From contig JAZDSV010000010.1 in assembly GCA_036784855.1 (NCBI GenBank), forward strand, positions 62,001 through 126,000: a DNA stretch of 64,000 nt, in the 5' to 3' direction. The position numbers were made by a program, and so were the translations under genes. Below the pieces are notes generated by a model. That model saw only the letters and a list, made by a program, of their open reading frames with translations, was not told the origin of the DNA and did no database searches. Below, piece after piece: positions 23,074-35,201 of the stretch. Source of the stretch: Aphelidium insulamus (taxonomy: Eukaryota > Aphelidiomycota > Aphelidea > Aphelidiaceae). Numbering within the stretch: position 1 is the stretch's first letter; each line of letters starts with the position of its first letter.

Positions 23074-23330
23074 ATCTTGTTGTCTCTTTGTGTGTATGTG
23101 TTATTTAATTTAAACACCCTGCACATTGTATGTTGTAGTCGAACTGTGTAATAAATATCACTGAGATACCAAGACAAGACAACGATTAAATATTAAATCT
23201 TGTTGTCTCTTTGTGTGTATGTGTTATTTAATTTAAACACCCTGCACATTGTATGTTGTAGTCGAACTGTGTAATAATTTAAACACCCTGCACATTGTAT
23301 GTTGTAGTCGAACCGTGTAAATATCATGTG
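23058..23330. repeat. Tandem duplication of the WBP4-like gene 3' end
   Basis: A block starting with the last codons of the gene (AAGACAACGATTAAAT) and its 3' UTR is repeated: copy 1 at about 23063-23153, copy 2 at about 23177-23275, and a shorter third copy (AATTTAAACACCCTGCAC ...) at about 23276-23324. The copies differ at few positions, so the event is recent. Confidence 0.85.
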
Positions 23331-23352
23331 AAGCGTCACGAAACCGCGCCAG

Positions 23353-23359
23353 CCAATCA
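23353..23359 (+). promoter_or_regulatory. CCAATCA box before Rab7
   Basis: CCAATCA about 70 bp before the Rab7 start codon, in sense orientation, a usual place for an NF-Y/HAP site. Confidence 0.45.
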
Positions 23360-23429
23360 CAGCACGCGCGCACAATCACTCCTTGCGCTACATATATTGT
23401 GGAATTGCAATCTGCATTCAAATCGAAAA

Positions 23430-24326
23430 ATGGCGTCCCGGAGCCGAAAGGTGCTGCTCAAGGTGATAATCCTCGGTGACAGCGGGTATGTGCACCCGTG
23501 CTGTGTGTGTGTGCAGTGTGCAGTGTGCGTACATATGTGTGTACATGTGCATTGGAGTAGATGATCTGCAGCGCACAATGCCGTCCACCACCAAGCACAT
23601 CACACCCACCCACACCACACATATTCCCAGTACTAACCAGCCGGCGTGCGCAGTGTCGGCAAGACCTCGCTGATGAACCAATATGTGAACAAAAAGTTCA
23701 GCAACCAGTACAAGGCCACTATCGGCGCCGACTTCCTCACCAAAGAGGTGGAGGTGGACGACAAGACGGTCACGGTGCAGATCTGGGACACGGCCGGCCA
23801 GGAGCGATTCCAGTCGCTGGGTGTGGCTTTTTACCGCGGGGCCGACTGCTGCGTGCTAGTGTTTGACGTGAACAACGTAAAGAGCTTTGAGGCGCTGGAC
23901 AGCTGGCGGGACGAGTTTCTCATTCAGGCGTCGCCGCGTGACCCCGACAACTTTCCATTTGTCGTGCTGGGCAACAAAATCGACATGGACGAGTCCAAGC
24001 GCATGGTGAGTCACATTTATCTTATCTGCATATATCTGTATTGTACATATTAAGTGTTTGTGCATATCTCTGTATGGTAGGTATGTACATTGACGCAATG
24101 CCTGTAGGTATCGCAAAAGCGCGCCATGGCCTGGTGCCAGAGCAAGGGCAACATACCGTACTTTGAGACATCGGCCAAGGAGTCCACAAACGTCGACCCG
24201 GCATTCCAGACCATTGCCAAGAATGCGTTGGCGCAAGAACAGGACGTCGAGCTGTACAACGACTTCCCCGAGCCGATCCGCCTGGACGCCGACACACAGC
24301 GCAACGATTCTGGCTGTGCGTGCTAG
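23430..24326 (+). CDS. RAB7: Rab7/Ypt7 small GTPase
   Basis: Exons 23430-23485, 23654-24005 and 24108-24326 give 208 residues (Rab7 is 207 in humans). The P-loop GDSGVGKTS is formed across the first intron. Switch I has [12 protein letters not shown], switch [20 protein letters not shown] and TSAKE bind the guanine base. The C-terminus CAC is the double-cysteine geranylgeranyl site. [18 protein letters not shown] is diagnostic for Rab7. It controls late endosome and vacuole fusion, the same compartment served by the V-ATPase subunit and sorting nexin nearby. Confidence 0.95.
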
Positions 24327-24405
24327 TTTGTGCGCTTGGTGTTCTCTGGCCAACCCTTTGCAACGTACTCAGTAAAAATCAGATTTACTTTATGTTCAAT
24401 GTATA

Positions 24406-27400
24406 TTATATTGGAGGATTTGTGAACCACGGGTGTGCCAGAGCCTGGTCCACGGTTGGCCGCAAATCACATTTGCGTTTGAGCAGCTCTCTTAACAGAT
24501 CCGCAGAGTCTGGCATATTAGGTATGCCATTCACATCTATAGAGATAGATATTGATGAAATCTCACCTGGCGACAGGATGAAGGGCGGCCGTGCATCGTG
24601 GTCCAGTGACTCTTCCACACTGGCAAAGGGGCTCTCTTTGTAGATCAGCGTGTACAACAATATTCCCACTGCGAGTTATTATATCCTTGCACTGTATACA
24701 AGTCAACTGTACTTACACGCCCAGACATCTTGCGGCGGCCCTGCATACTTGGCGCCCAGGAGAACTTCAGGACTACAGTAATCGAGTGTGCCGCAGAATG
24801 TCTTGAACAGTTTGCCCGGCTGGATCCACGCCGCAGACCCAAAGTCGATCAGCTGCACCGACGAGTCGCGTGTGTCCACCACCAGGTTCTCGTCCTTTAT
24901 GTCTGACATAGGTGTGCATATGGATCAGCAGAATATACGTATTTTACAAGCAAGTACATAACAGACCTCGGTGCACAATGTTGTGACGGTGCAGATGCTG
25001 CACGGCGAGGCATGCCTGGTGGAAAATGTGCCGGATCTCTGCTTCGCCCATGCACGGACAGTGATCAATGTAGTCAAACAGGTCCATGCCGTCGCCGTGC
25101 AGCGCCATCTCCAAATAGTAGTTGGCGTCGTCCAGGAAGCAAGACACCATCAGTGTGATGTTGGGGTGCCTGTTCTGCCGCAGATAGTCCAGTATCTGGA
25201 GTTCGGTGGGAATGCGCAGAGTGCCCAGACCACCTGCCGGCACATCCGCCCAGCCATCATTCAGCACACGCTTCTTGACAATTGTCTTCAGCACTGTGGT
25301 AGTCTGTCGTACCGATGATTGTGAATGATTATGTCACATTTGACAGTCGACTGACCTGTGACCCGCGGCGTCTGACCAAGTGCACACAGCCAAATGCACC
25401 CTCGCCCAGCTTGCGCACCACATCATAGTCGTCCACATGGCGCTCTTCCTCAAAGTGCACACCGGCAGTCACCTTGGCCGCAAATTTTGATGATGCGCGA
25501 TCAAGTACAGGGGGCATTGCTGCCATGCCCATCAGACTGTGTACTTGGTGCATTGACGGCTCTCGGTCATCACCGATGTTCATCGACTTTGCGATGCCAC
25601 TGCTGCTGTGTGTCGTATGTGTGGACAGAGGAGCAGGAGTCGGGAAAGCCGCGTCTTCTGCTACTTGACTGCTCTTGTCATCGACATTGATAGTTGATGG
25701 CTTGTCAGTGCACTTGTCCTCACGCTGGCCAGCAGGCGCAGTGCCGCTGAATGTAATCCAAACGGTGATGCTGGCCTGTTGACCCGCGCGCACCACAACT
25801 TGGACAGGTATAAGTGTGCCATCGCGATGCAGTGCAAATAGAGATTCCTTTGGCAGTTCCAATGGTGTTGTCGACGACGATGATAATTTGCCCACTGCCA
25901 GCGGCGATGCCATGGCTGATGCAAAACTGCTCAACGCACGCATATCCAGCTGCGGTATCAGGTAGGCAACTGTGTGATGGCGGTGCACGAGCTCTTGCGA
26001 GTCGTGGCCAAACAGATAGCGGATAAATGCATGATTGCAGCTGACAATGCAGCCAGACTGCGCGTCTACTGTGACGGCGCCCGACAGCAACTGCATGGCA
26101 ATAATCTGAAGCCGGTGCACCGTACTACTTGTGGCCACCTTGTGCTGCTCACTGGAACCGGTCAATGGCTTGATAATTACTGGAAATGTTGTGGCGGTGT
26201 CGGGGGCGGTGGCGCCCCAAAAGGTAACCTTTTCTCGCCGGTGGTGGCCGTCATCGCGCGCCTGCCAGAATGCCGGAATAAATTCGCCAATAGTGCGCGG
26301 TGATAACTGCCCACCAGAATACTCTTGCACGCCAAAAAGGGCCGCGAACCCGCTATCATACTCCACCAACCGTCCCTACATACATAATTGTTTAAATGTA
26401 TACCGCATATAGATATAGCACGGCACTGACCGTGGAGTAATCGACGCCAACAGTGGCGACCACCTCGTGAATCTCTTCCAGCACCCAGAGCAGCACTGTT
26501 CCGTTGTCGCCGCTCTGTCGCTGCTTCTCCTTCAGCCACACCGACACTGGCACCTGTGTGCCGTCCGCGCGCGCCATTCTAATCTACACACAGTCTTAGA
26601 TATATCTGTATATATATATATACATATATATATATTGTACGTACAATGCGCCCACACTCTAGAACGCGCTCAACGCCACCCGGAACAGGAATGTCACCAG
26701 TGGCTGCCAGCCTGCGGTGGAAGCGCCGCGCCTGCTTGCTGGCGTACGCGACATCCATCAGGTTAAACATGTTGTGGCCAATTGCGTCGTCGGCGGCGCG
26801 GTGTAGCAGCTTGCAGAACCGGTCATTGGCAATCAGCACCGTGAACTGCAGATCCGTCGTGGCCATCGCCTGGGTGTTGGGCGTGAATCGGGCTGGCCAC
26901 CGGAGAGCGGCCGACGGCGGCGCCATGGCGGACACCGGCGACTCGGTAATCAGTGCTGCTGGAACGGAGGCGGTGCTGGTGCAGGTGATATTGACCCTTA
27001 GTGCGGGCGAGGGACTGTCATTTTGGCCGCCTTCCTCCTCAACCGCCGACTCCGCGATGGCGGATGGAATGCGACCGGCATACACTGCCGCTGGCGGCGG
27101 TGACTGTTTAGTGCGCGGTGACCGTTCCACGGGCGAGAAGCAGAAGCTGTGCAGGGAGCTGCGCGAGAATTCCGTGTCATCCTGGCCGTGGCGCAGTCGC
27201 GATAATCCGCCGCCGCCACCGCCGCCAACAATGAATGATCCCGTCGCGGTGGTGGTGGCCAGCTGCAGGCGGCTGCACGTGTACATATATATCAGTTGGC
27301 AGTACTTATACACAGACATACAGACAACAACTACTTACGGCGTGCGTGACATTGTCGCCGGCAACTGTTTCCCGGCCACGTCCACGCGCTGCATGGAGTC

Positions 27401-27678
27401 AGTCAAGGTGTTCAGAGTGTCAGTTTGGGTGTGTCCGCGTGTCAGTGCCGCCACCTTCTCGCACCCACCTGTAATCGGTCCATGACGGTTCGCAGTTCGG
27501 TGGCGTTTGACGCGGTATCATCACGCGCCGCCAAACACCTGATGTCGCCAGTCAGCTACGTGTATGTCTATCGCTGTGTACATATCATATCATACCCATC
27601 CCCGGCGCTGATGGCGGCCTGTAACAGCGTGTTCTCCACTGCCACAACCCGCTGCCCACCCGTCGCCTCCACAATCAT
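24406..27678 (-). CDS. PAS-domain serine/threonine kinase (PASK/Psk-like)
   Basis: A nutrient-sensing kinase. The start is ATG at 27676-27678 (MIVEATGGQRVVAV), followed by small exons up to about 27300. A long Gly/Ser-rich segment precedes PAS-like regions: LQFTVLIANDRFCKLL with DAIGHNMFNLMD, a PAC-like part, and a second PAS (LLSGAVTVDAQSGCIVSCN). The kinase domain starts about 25440 with KLGEGAFGCVHLV, then LKTIVKKR, the catalytic HRDIKDEN (formed across an intron), IDFGSAA and CGTLDYCSPEVLLG. The C-terminal lobe ends AHPWFTNPP. PAS plus this kinase subtype (CGTLDY, DIKDEN) is typical of PASK, which controls sugar storage and translation in fungi and animals. Introns in the 5' part are inferred. 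Confidence 0.85.
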
Positions 27679-27719
27679 GTTCACTGTGTTGGTGTATTTG
27701 TCGTTGTGCAGTCCATGTA

Positions 27720-28066
27720 AATATATATGTGTACATATGTAGTAGATATATGTGCAGATATGTAGTAGATATACGTGTACATATGTAGAGATATATGTGT
27801 ACATATGTAGTAGATATATGTGTACATATGTAGTAGATATAGGTGTCAATATGTGGTAGTATATGCGTACATATGTAGTAGATATAGGTGTCAATATGTG
27901 GTAGATATAGGTGTACATATGTAGTAGATATAAATGTCAATATGTAGTAGATATACGTGTACATATGTAGTAGATATATGCGTACATATGTAGTAGATCT
28001 ATGTGCAGATATGTAGTAGATATACGTGTACATATGTGGAGATATACTTGTACATATGTAGTAGAC
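27720..28066. repeat. Minisatellite of GTACATATGTAGTAGATATA units
   Basis: About sixteen imperfect copies of a 20-23-bp unit made of TGTACATATGTAG and TAGATATA. The units contain the self-complementary GTACATATGTAC-like core. It fills most of the gap between the PAS kinase start and the V-ATPase stop. Confidence 0.9.
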
Positions 28067-28121
28067 ATCAATACCACGCGACAGAGGATGTATTAAGCGT
28101 GGGACAATGTATCCGCGATTA

Positions 28122-31100
28122 TTAATCTGTCTGGTCGTCCAGCACCGCCTGGAAGGAGAATGGCTCAAACTTTGTGCCGGACCCTTCGTAAAACTTGCCA
28201 TTGAACTCGACTACAAGGAAATGAAAAGATATAAATTCACGCACACAGAACATACCCCAGTGCAGACGCAATGCGTGCAAGAACGCCGACAGACCCTCCA
28301 TCACCAGCAGGATGAATATGGTCAGGCAGAACCACGCGGCAAATCCCACAATCAGAAACACCCACGACCCCATGCCCAGTGTTGACTTGACGGTCATTTG
28401 CCACAGCACCTCCGACAGCTCTGTGCGGGAGATAAGATCAGCATGTAATGTACATTTCTATACATAGAGATGCACGTACGCGCGTGCGCCAGACTTAGCG
28501 CCCACAGACGCAGATACGAAGCCGTGTTGGAGATGCCGCCCAGACAGAATTCAATTGTGTGGATCACTTGGTGCACCACAATGTCGCCCATGTTAAATTT
28601 CTGCATTCAAATATTAAAATCAACATACTATATCATAGGTTGCACTCACCCCGTCACCGTGACCATGTCCACCACTGTCAGCTGTGTCGCCGCTGCTATC
28701 CTCGGCCGCGGCAGGCGACGTGACGGCGGAATGATCGCCGGCTTCGCTGCCAGTACCGCGCACGGTAGTGTACCCATTGTCCACATTGTTCTGGTGCTGT
28801 TTTTTCAGATACCACGGTTTGGCGCACAGCATCCACGGCACGCACAACAGCGCCATCACCACCAGCACTGATTGCACTCCGGCCTGACCACATTATTAGC
28901 ACATATATGCATACAATTGCAGTTGGAGGTGTTCACACATACCTGACCAGCATACAGCTGATCCTTCTCGTCCACGCTGCCAAACTTGAGAAACATGTAG
29001 ATGAGGGTGTTGAGAAGGCCGGGCGGTGAGCGGTCAGGTGACGCGCGCCAGTCAGTCATCCACTTGAGAATGATCAATAAGCACAGGTAGCCAAAGATGC
29101 TCAGCATGAATATCAGCTGCGGCACCGTCTCAAACAGGATATTCAGTGGATTCTTAAAGTGCCGATGGTTGAATGCCGTCAGCGTGATGCCAAAACACAT
29201 TTGAATCACGCCCATAATGATGGACATTTTCATTTTGTACGAGTTGAGAAATATGAGCGAATTCTCGGATGCGTGCCAGCGCTGTAATATGAATGGATTA
29301 TAATATGGATGCAGCATGTTACATGGAATGATATAATGGTATGCAGTATACACAATATACATGTAGATATACAATATATGCATTACTGGACTAACCGGAT
29401 CCACGCCAATGGGATAGGTGGAGGTGGGAATGGCATCGATTTGCCAGTGAGACTGCTGGCTGGTGGTATTAACATACGTCACATTCTCAAACTTCCAGCC
29501 AGACTTGCTCAGAAACATTGGCAGCGAGAAAATGTCGTTGTAGAGCAGGCCCACATAGATGGAGAAGATGCCCATGAGCAGCACAATGTATCGCCCCCCG
29601 TACAGCATGCTAAACATCTACACAAACGAAATGAGAAACACTACCTTACACACACTAGCACTCACGCACCTCATCCTTGATGGACGCGAGTTTCTTCTCA
29701 TTCACCACCAGGTAGATGGCGCCTAGTGTCATCATTATCCCGTGGCCAAAGTCGCCAAACATGACCGCAAACAGAAACGGGAATGTGATGATGCTGAACA
29801 GCGCCGGGTTGACCTCCTTGTAGCGCGCCACTCCGTACGCGTCCACAATCTCCTGGTAGGCGCGCGTGAACCGGTTTGTCTTGTGGAAGGTGGGCGGCTC
29901 GCGGTGCGTGTGCAACTCATTAAGCACGGGTGGCACCATAGAGCCGCTACGTTCACACACGGCATGCAACGCGTACTGCACCGCGCCGATGGAGTTCGCG
30001 GGACACCAACCCTCGGCGATAAGGCACTTGCGCGTGGAGTCGTAGTTGAACAGATTCATGGTGTGGTAGATGGCCTTTTCCTTCTTCACAAACACCACCC
30101 ACTGGTCGACAATCTCAGCGATCTTGAGCAGCTCGGCGCGCTTGGTCGCATTGGTATTGAAGAGAACATTGTTCAGGTCCTCGATGCGCGCGGCCACCTC
30201 CAGCGCGTCCTCGGCACGCTTGGTGGCGCTACCGTCCACCGGGTAAACGGTGGCCCCCAGAGACTCGCTGATCTTGCGGATCTTGCTGAGGATGGCGGTC
30301 CCGTGCGCAAACACCACAAACACATTCTTGAGCACGGATTCGTCGGTGGCCGGATCCACGATCGGCTCGTCCACCTCGGCATAGTTCATGTAGAGATTGC
30401 CGCGCAGAATGCGCCACAGAATCCTCTCAAAAGTGATCATGCGCGAGCGTGGAATCGTGCCGGCCACAAAGTTCAGACTGACCGAGCGGCCGCTGGTCCC
30501 ACCGCCACCAGATTCCACATCCGTCGGCATCAGTAGCGGTGCGTCCGGGTCCTCTGTGTTGGACAGTGTATCGCTTCGCAGTTCGGCCTGAGTAGAGTTA
30601 TTGGAGACTCATGAGAGATGTGACGTATATGCACCCAAATAGTTTACAAGTATCAATGAATTAATAAATAGATACCTCCTCAAAGAAGTAGGCCGTCTCG
30701 CGCAGAACGTGGCGCATCTCCGTGAGCTCAAAGTGACGCTTGTTCAGGACTTCCTGCGATGCATTCATCTGCGAGAGCCGTTTCTCGATGTCCATCACTT
30801 TAGCCTGCAGGTCGTCCAGCTCTTGCACGGTGCGCGGACGGACGTAGGCAACGGTGCTGGTGGCCGGTTTGATGGGTATGGCGGCCTTTTCGCACTGGCC
30901 AACCAGGAAGCGGATCTTGCGGTCCAGATCATCCAGGCGCCGAATCTCGCCGACAAACGTGCGCTGAAAGCTGTTCACCTCTGGATTCATCTATATACAT
31001 GATGTGTATGCAGCGACTATATGAGTGACTATATATATGTGGGTGACGCACATCGCGGAACTGAATCTGGCCCAGCTCGCCCAGCTCCGAGACCACAGGG

Positions 31101-31274
31101 TGCGCCAACTCGGACGGCACCTTTTTGCGGGTTAGTATGGCAACCCAATATCGCTGCACTACCGGTGCCAATACTTACATATAGCTGCACCAATGACATG
31201 TCCTCGGAGCGCAGATAGCTGGACTTGTGCGTGTCATGGCCGCCGCCGCTCCCCGTGGAGTACGCCGACGCCAT
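28122..31274 (-). CDS. V-ATPase V0 subunit a
   Basis: The large membrane subunit of the vacuolar proton pump, which lines the proton half-channels and anchors the stator. N-terminal cytosolic part: [37 protein letters not shown], then [16 protein letters not shown]. Membrane part: [44 protein letters not shown], and the key helix with [18 protein letters not shown], whose arginine is essential for proton flow. A His/Asp-rich cytosolic loop lies at about 28640-28770. Around eight short introns; total length about 850 residues, normal. Whether it is the vacuolar or Golgi isoform cannot be told, and no second copy is in the window. Confidence 0.95.
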
Positions 31275-31807
31275 TTGGGTAAGTAATTATTGCAAGTGTT
31301 AATTAAATACCCATTGTTCACCGCAATGCAATCATTCAATCATAATGTATGTGTATATATATATGTGTATATAATGTGTATGTGTCTGAAGTATGTCTGT
31401 GTAGTATGTCTGTGTAGTATGCAGTAGTACTTATACAGTTATCTCAGCTGGATCTGCTGAATGTATAAATTGCTGACACTGTACTAATGCTATCACTCTC
31501 TAGCCACAGAGTTAAATCGTATACCTATGCCTATCCAATTGGTTGGACACACAAAGGTTATCCAGACGCGCAGTAGCTCGAATAGATTAGACTAGGTGGC
31601 ACATAATGTATTGAACTGCAAAGTTTGCTAATGCCTCAATGGTTGTTGTCAATGCTAGCATACTATAATAATAGTCATATCGACATCCATTGCAAAAGTA
31701 TCCATTGCAAGGCATCCATTGCTGTACTCGTATGTTTACAGTATGCATACAGTCGCATGTACTACAACATGTGGGTTACAATGAGAGGAAGACGACATAT
31801 TTGCATT
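31275..31807. other. Intergenic, AT-rich
   Basis: Promoter side of the V-ATPase gene and 3' side of the dehydratase gene. TATATATGTG runs and a short TGTCTGTGTAGTA repeat are present; nothing else stands out. Confidence 0.6.
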
Positions 31808-33819
31808 TCATTCACTAGTGGAATCAGTGACGCAACCTTTGGACGCCGAGGATACAAGCCGGCTATACTTCCACAGCCAGCCCTCGCTAGCCTTATGTGC
31901 CGGTGGAGTCCACTGTGCCCTACGCTGCACCATCTGCTCATCCGACACGCCAAGACTAATTTCCATAGTTTCGGCATCAATGGTCACCGGGTCTCCATCG
32001 CACACCAACGCTATTGGCCCGCCAACCTGTGCCTCGGGAGATACGTGTCCAATGATGAATCCCTAATAACATTATAAACATTGTAGACAGTAAGTACTCA
32101 CATGACTTCCTCCCGAGAATCTGCCGTCGGTGATCAGTGCAACGTCCTTGCCCAGACCAGCACCCATCACCGCACTCGTCGGAGTCACTGTGCGGTCACT
32201 GTGAGCGGACAATATCGTAATAAAACGATCATACGTACACATCTCGGGCATTCCAGGGCCACCACGAGGCCCCTCGTACCGAATGACGATGACATCGCCC
32301 TTGACAATGCGACCATCTTCTAGTGCGTGCAGCATGGCCTCCTCGCTGTCGAAAACTCTGGCCGGCCCGCTGAATCGGAATCCCTCCTTTCCGGTGATCT
32401 TGGCCACTGCCCCTTCCGGCGCAAGATTGCCGCGTAGGATGGCGATATGGCCGTGTGGCATGAGCGGCTTTGACAGCGGCCGGATGATGGTTTGGTCGGC
32501 TGACAGGTCGGGCACCTCCGCAAGGTTCTCGGCCAGAGTCTTGCCAGTCACTGTCAAGCACTCGCCATGTACCAGGCCCTCACGATGCAAGTACTTTAGC
32601 ACTGCCGAGACGCCACCAACCGCATGCAGATCCTCCATGAGATAGTTACCACTAATGATGTTAGATGTTCGCCGATTTCACCTTCATTCACCATACCTCG
32701 GCTTCAAGTCCGCAATGTACGGCGTGCGAGCACTTATGCGGGCAAAATCGTCCAGAGTAAGATCGATGTGCGCGGCCCGCGCAACCGCAAGCAAGTGCAA
32801 AACAACATTTGTCGATCCTATTAATATAAAAATTATATCACTTATGTATGCGTGTGCAAACATAATGAGCGTCGCCCCCACCTCCCAGTGCCATAGTTAG
32901 TGTTATGGCGTTTTCCATGGACTTCTTCGTGACAATGTCGAGTGGCTTGATGTCTCGCTCCAGCAGTAATTTGATCGCGTTACCCACGCGGTCGCATTCC
33001 CCCTGTTTGTCCGAAGATTCGGCCGGACACGACGCCGATCCCGGCAAGGAAAGTCCCATGGCTTCAATAGCCGCCGACACTGCCATGGCAATATTATTGT
33101 AATGTTGTAAACATGGTATCCTATACACACAACTACGGTCACATACTGGTGTTGGCGGTATACATTCCACCGCACGCTCCCGCGCCAGGGCAAGAGTGCC
33201 GCACAATGTCAGCGCGCTCAGCTTCAGTCGCACGGCCGGCAATGAATTCCCCGTAGCTCTGAAACGCCGACACGACATCTAAACTCTGTCCCGCCGCACC
33301 GCAGCCCTTGCGTATGGTTCCCCCGTACACCACTAATGCCGGTCGATTAAGACGCATCATGGCCAACAGGCAGCCGGGCATATTTTTGTCACAGCCAGGC
33401 ACCGCCACCAGACCATCGTACCACTGCGCCGACATCACCGTCTCGATAGAGTCGGCAATCAATTCTCGGGAAGGTAGCGAGTAGCTCATTCCCGCCGTGC
33501 CCATGGATATGCCATCACTGACGCCGATAGTGGTAAAGCGGAACGCGACCATGTCTGCCTTGCGCACCGAACTCTTTATCGCGCCAGCCAACTCGTTCAA
33601 GTGCATGTTGCAAGGGTTGCCCTTGCCACATGGTCAGTTGCCTGGTGCAGTACGCGACGAGCAGCACCCAGTTGTTACCTCGTACCACATGCTTGCTATC
33701 CCAATTTGAGGCAAGCTCATGTCGCGCTCCGTCAGGCCGGTAGCGTACAACATGGCCTGTGACGCGCCCTGGCTCTTTGGCTGCGTGATGGTGCGACTGT
33801 ACTTGTTTGGTGTGGCCAT
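31808..33819 (-). CDS. ILV3: Dihydroxyacid dehydratase (ILV3)
   Basis: Makes 2-keto acids in valine, leucine and isoleucine synthesis, normally in mitochondria, with an iron-sulfur cluster. Visible motifs: GIASMWYE then [12 protein letters not shown] (cluster cysteine 1), [25 protein letters not shown] (cysteine 2), [17 protein letters not shown] (cysteine 3), [36 protein letters not shown], and [14 protein letters not shown] near the end with the catalytic serine. Six or so exons; length is about 570 residues. The protein starts [20 protein letters not shown], too short for a clear mitochondrial presequence, so import is uncertain. Presence of this enzyme argues against an animal. Confidence 0.95.
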
Positions 33820-34297
33820 ATTGGCTACGAGTGGTGTGAAAATGCAATATGTTGCAGCTTAAATGGCCTGCCTGAGGCCAGCGGGGCAGCCGTGGACTTG
33901 AGACGGCGACAGAAGCGCATGCGTTTCAACCAACGGTGACGATGATCGCGTGGTGTATGTTAACAGGTGATATTATTTCATCATTGCGTTTGTCGGTGCC
34001 ACATTGCTTGCACGGCGGTGTTCAGTGGTGTATATATATATATAAATGTATATATGGCCACATTGTGTGCATGAAAGAAAGATTGCGACCATATTTGATC
34101 TTGTTGAACTTGTAGGATCCAGCCCTGGGGGCTGGTGGACCCTCTTCAGGCAAAGCAGGCCTGGCCAGTCACAATAAAAATCACTAGTCTTGTCAATTGA
34201 TCATTCCATTTCCAGGAACAAGCATAATTTACCGTACATACTCTGCCTTTAGACTTGAAAGATTTAGATCTTGATGCGAATATATATAGTATGATAT

Positions 34298-34328
<31 letters not shown>

Positions 34329-35201
34329 ATATGTACAGAACGACCTTTGCTCTCCATTTAACGCTTTGATGTGAAAGTTTCAGCTAACTTTTCTAAACAG
34401 CTCTCATTTGCTAAAGAGCATATTCTTTATTGTTGTTTGCGGTACCAATCCGAAACCCAAGCAAGTATGCATAAAAAATGTGCAGTGACAATCTGAGAGA
34501 CGCCCTCAACAGATTGTCTGGTAGGTGATTGATAGCTCGGGTCACTATGGCACCCCCATGGCACCCGCTAAGGTTACTCAGATAACCTTAACCGATGGCA
34601 CCGCTATGGCACCCGCAACAAACAATGTTTCATCGTGTGTCAGCGGCTAAGTGCCACCGTTCATGCCGATGCATGATAATGCCGCGCTCTACAGCAGGCA
34701 CAGCTAGAGCTGCATCTACGCGCATTTTCAGCGCCATTTTGGCGTTCAGTCAGTTCTAAATCATCTGTAGCTAACTGAGGCGACAGGACCAACCAACACT
34801 GCTTCGTGTAGATGGCGATGTAGACGATGCTTTAATACTTTACAGCACAGTTCAGAGTTATAAATGATGGAACTATAGCGATCAATAGCTGATTCATACT
34901 TGTGGTCGGTCTTACAACGAGCAGAGCTGCAAGGCGCCATCCGTAGACGGTGCATTTCTATTTTGCTCGCTTTACATAAAACTTCTGGCTATGATTAACT
35001 CATAATAGTGGGGCTATTACTGTGTATCGCACATGTGCGATATAATAATACAATAATAATACAATAAGATACAATAAGTACCTCCAACAGAGCATCTGCT
35101 GAAATTCTAGTTAATTAGTAGAAATCATGCCATGCAAAATCTCTATTGATAGCTGGTTGTGGCGATAGGTATTAAGGCCACTATATGAGTAATAGATATT
35201 T
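33820..35201. other. 1.4-kb intergenic region without a recognisable gene
   Basis: AT-rich. I see a small perfect hairpin, AAGGTTACTCAGATAACCTT, at about 34570-34590, between two copies of a CTATGGCACCC motif (34545, 34603), and a (TA)n run near 34300. No frame with protein-like composition and no RNA gene can be supported. Confidence 0.55.

Noticed and set aside
27568-28201. Tyr/Ile/Thr-rich frames on minus between PAS kinase and V-ATPase
   Set aside because: Translation of the 20-23-bp minisatellite; only the last part (from 27678) is the real first exon of the PAS kinase.
29742-30536. 264-codon plus frame opposite the V-ATPase gene
   Set aside because: The minus strand encodes conserved V-ATPase motifs; the plus frame is its shadow.
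34761-34955. 64-codon minus frame in the 33.8-35.2 kb gap
   Set aside because: Isolated short frame without splice sites or similarity.
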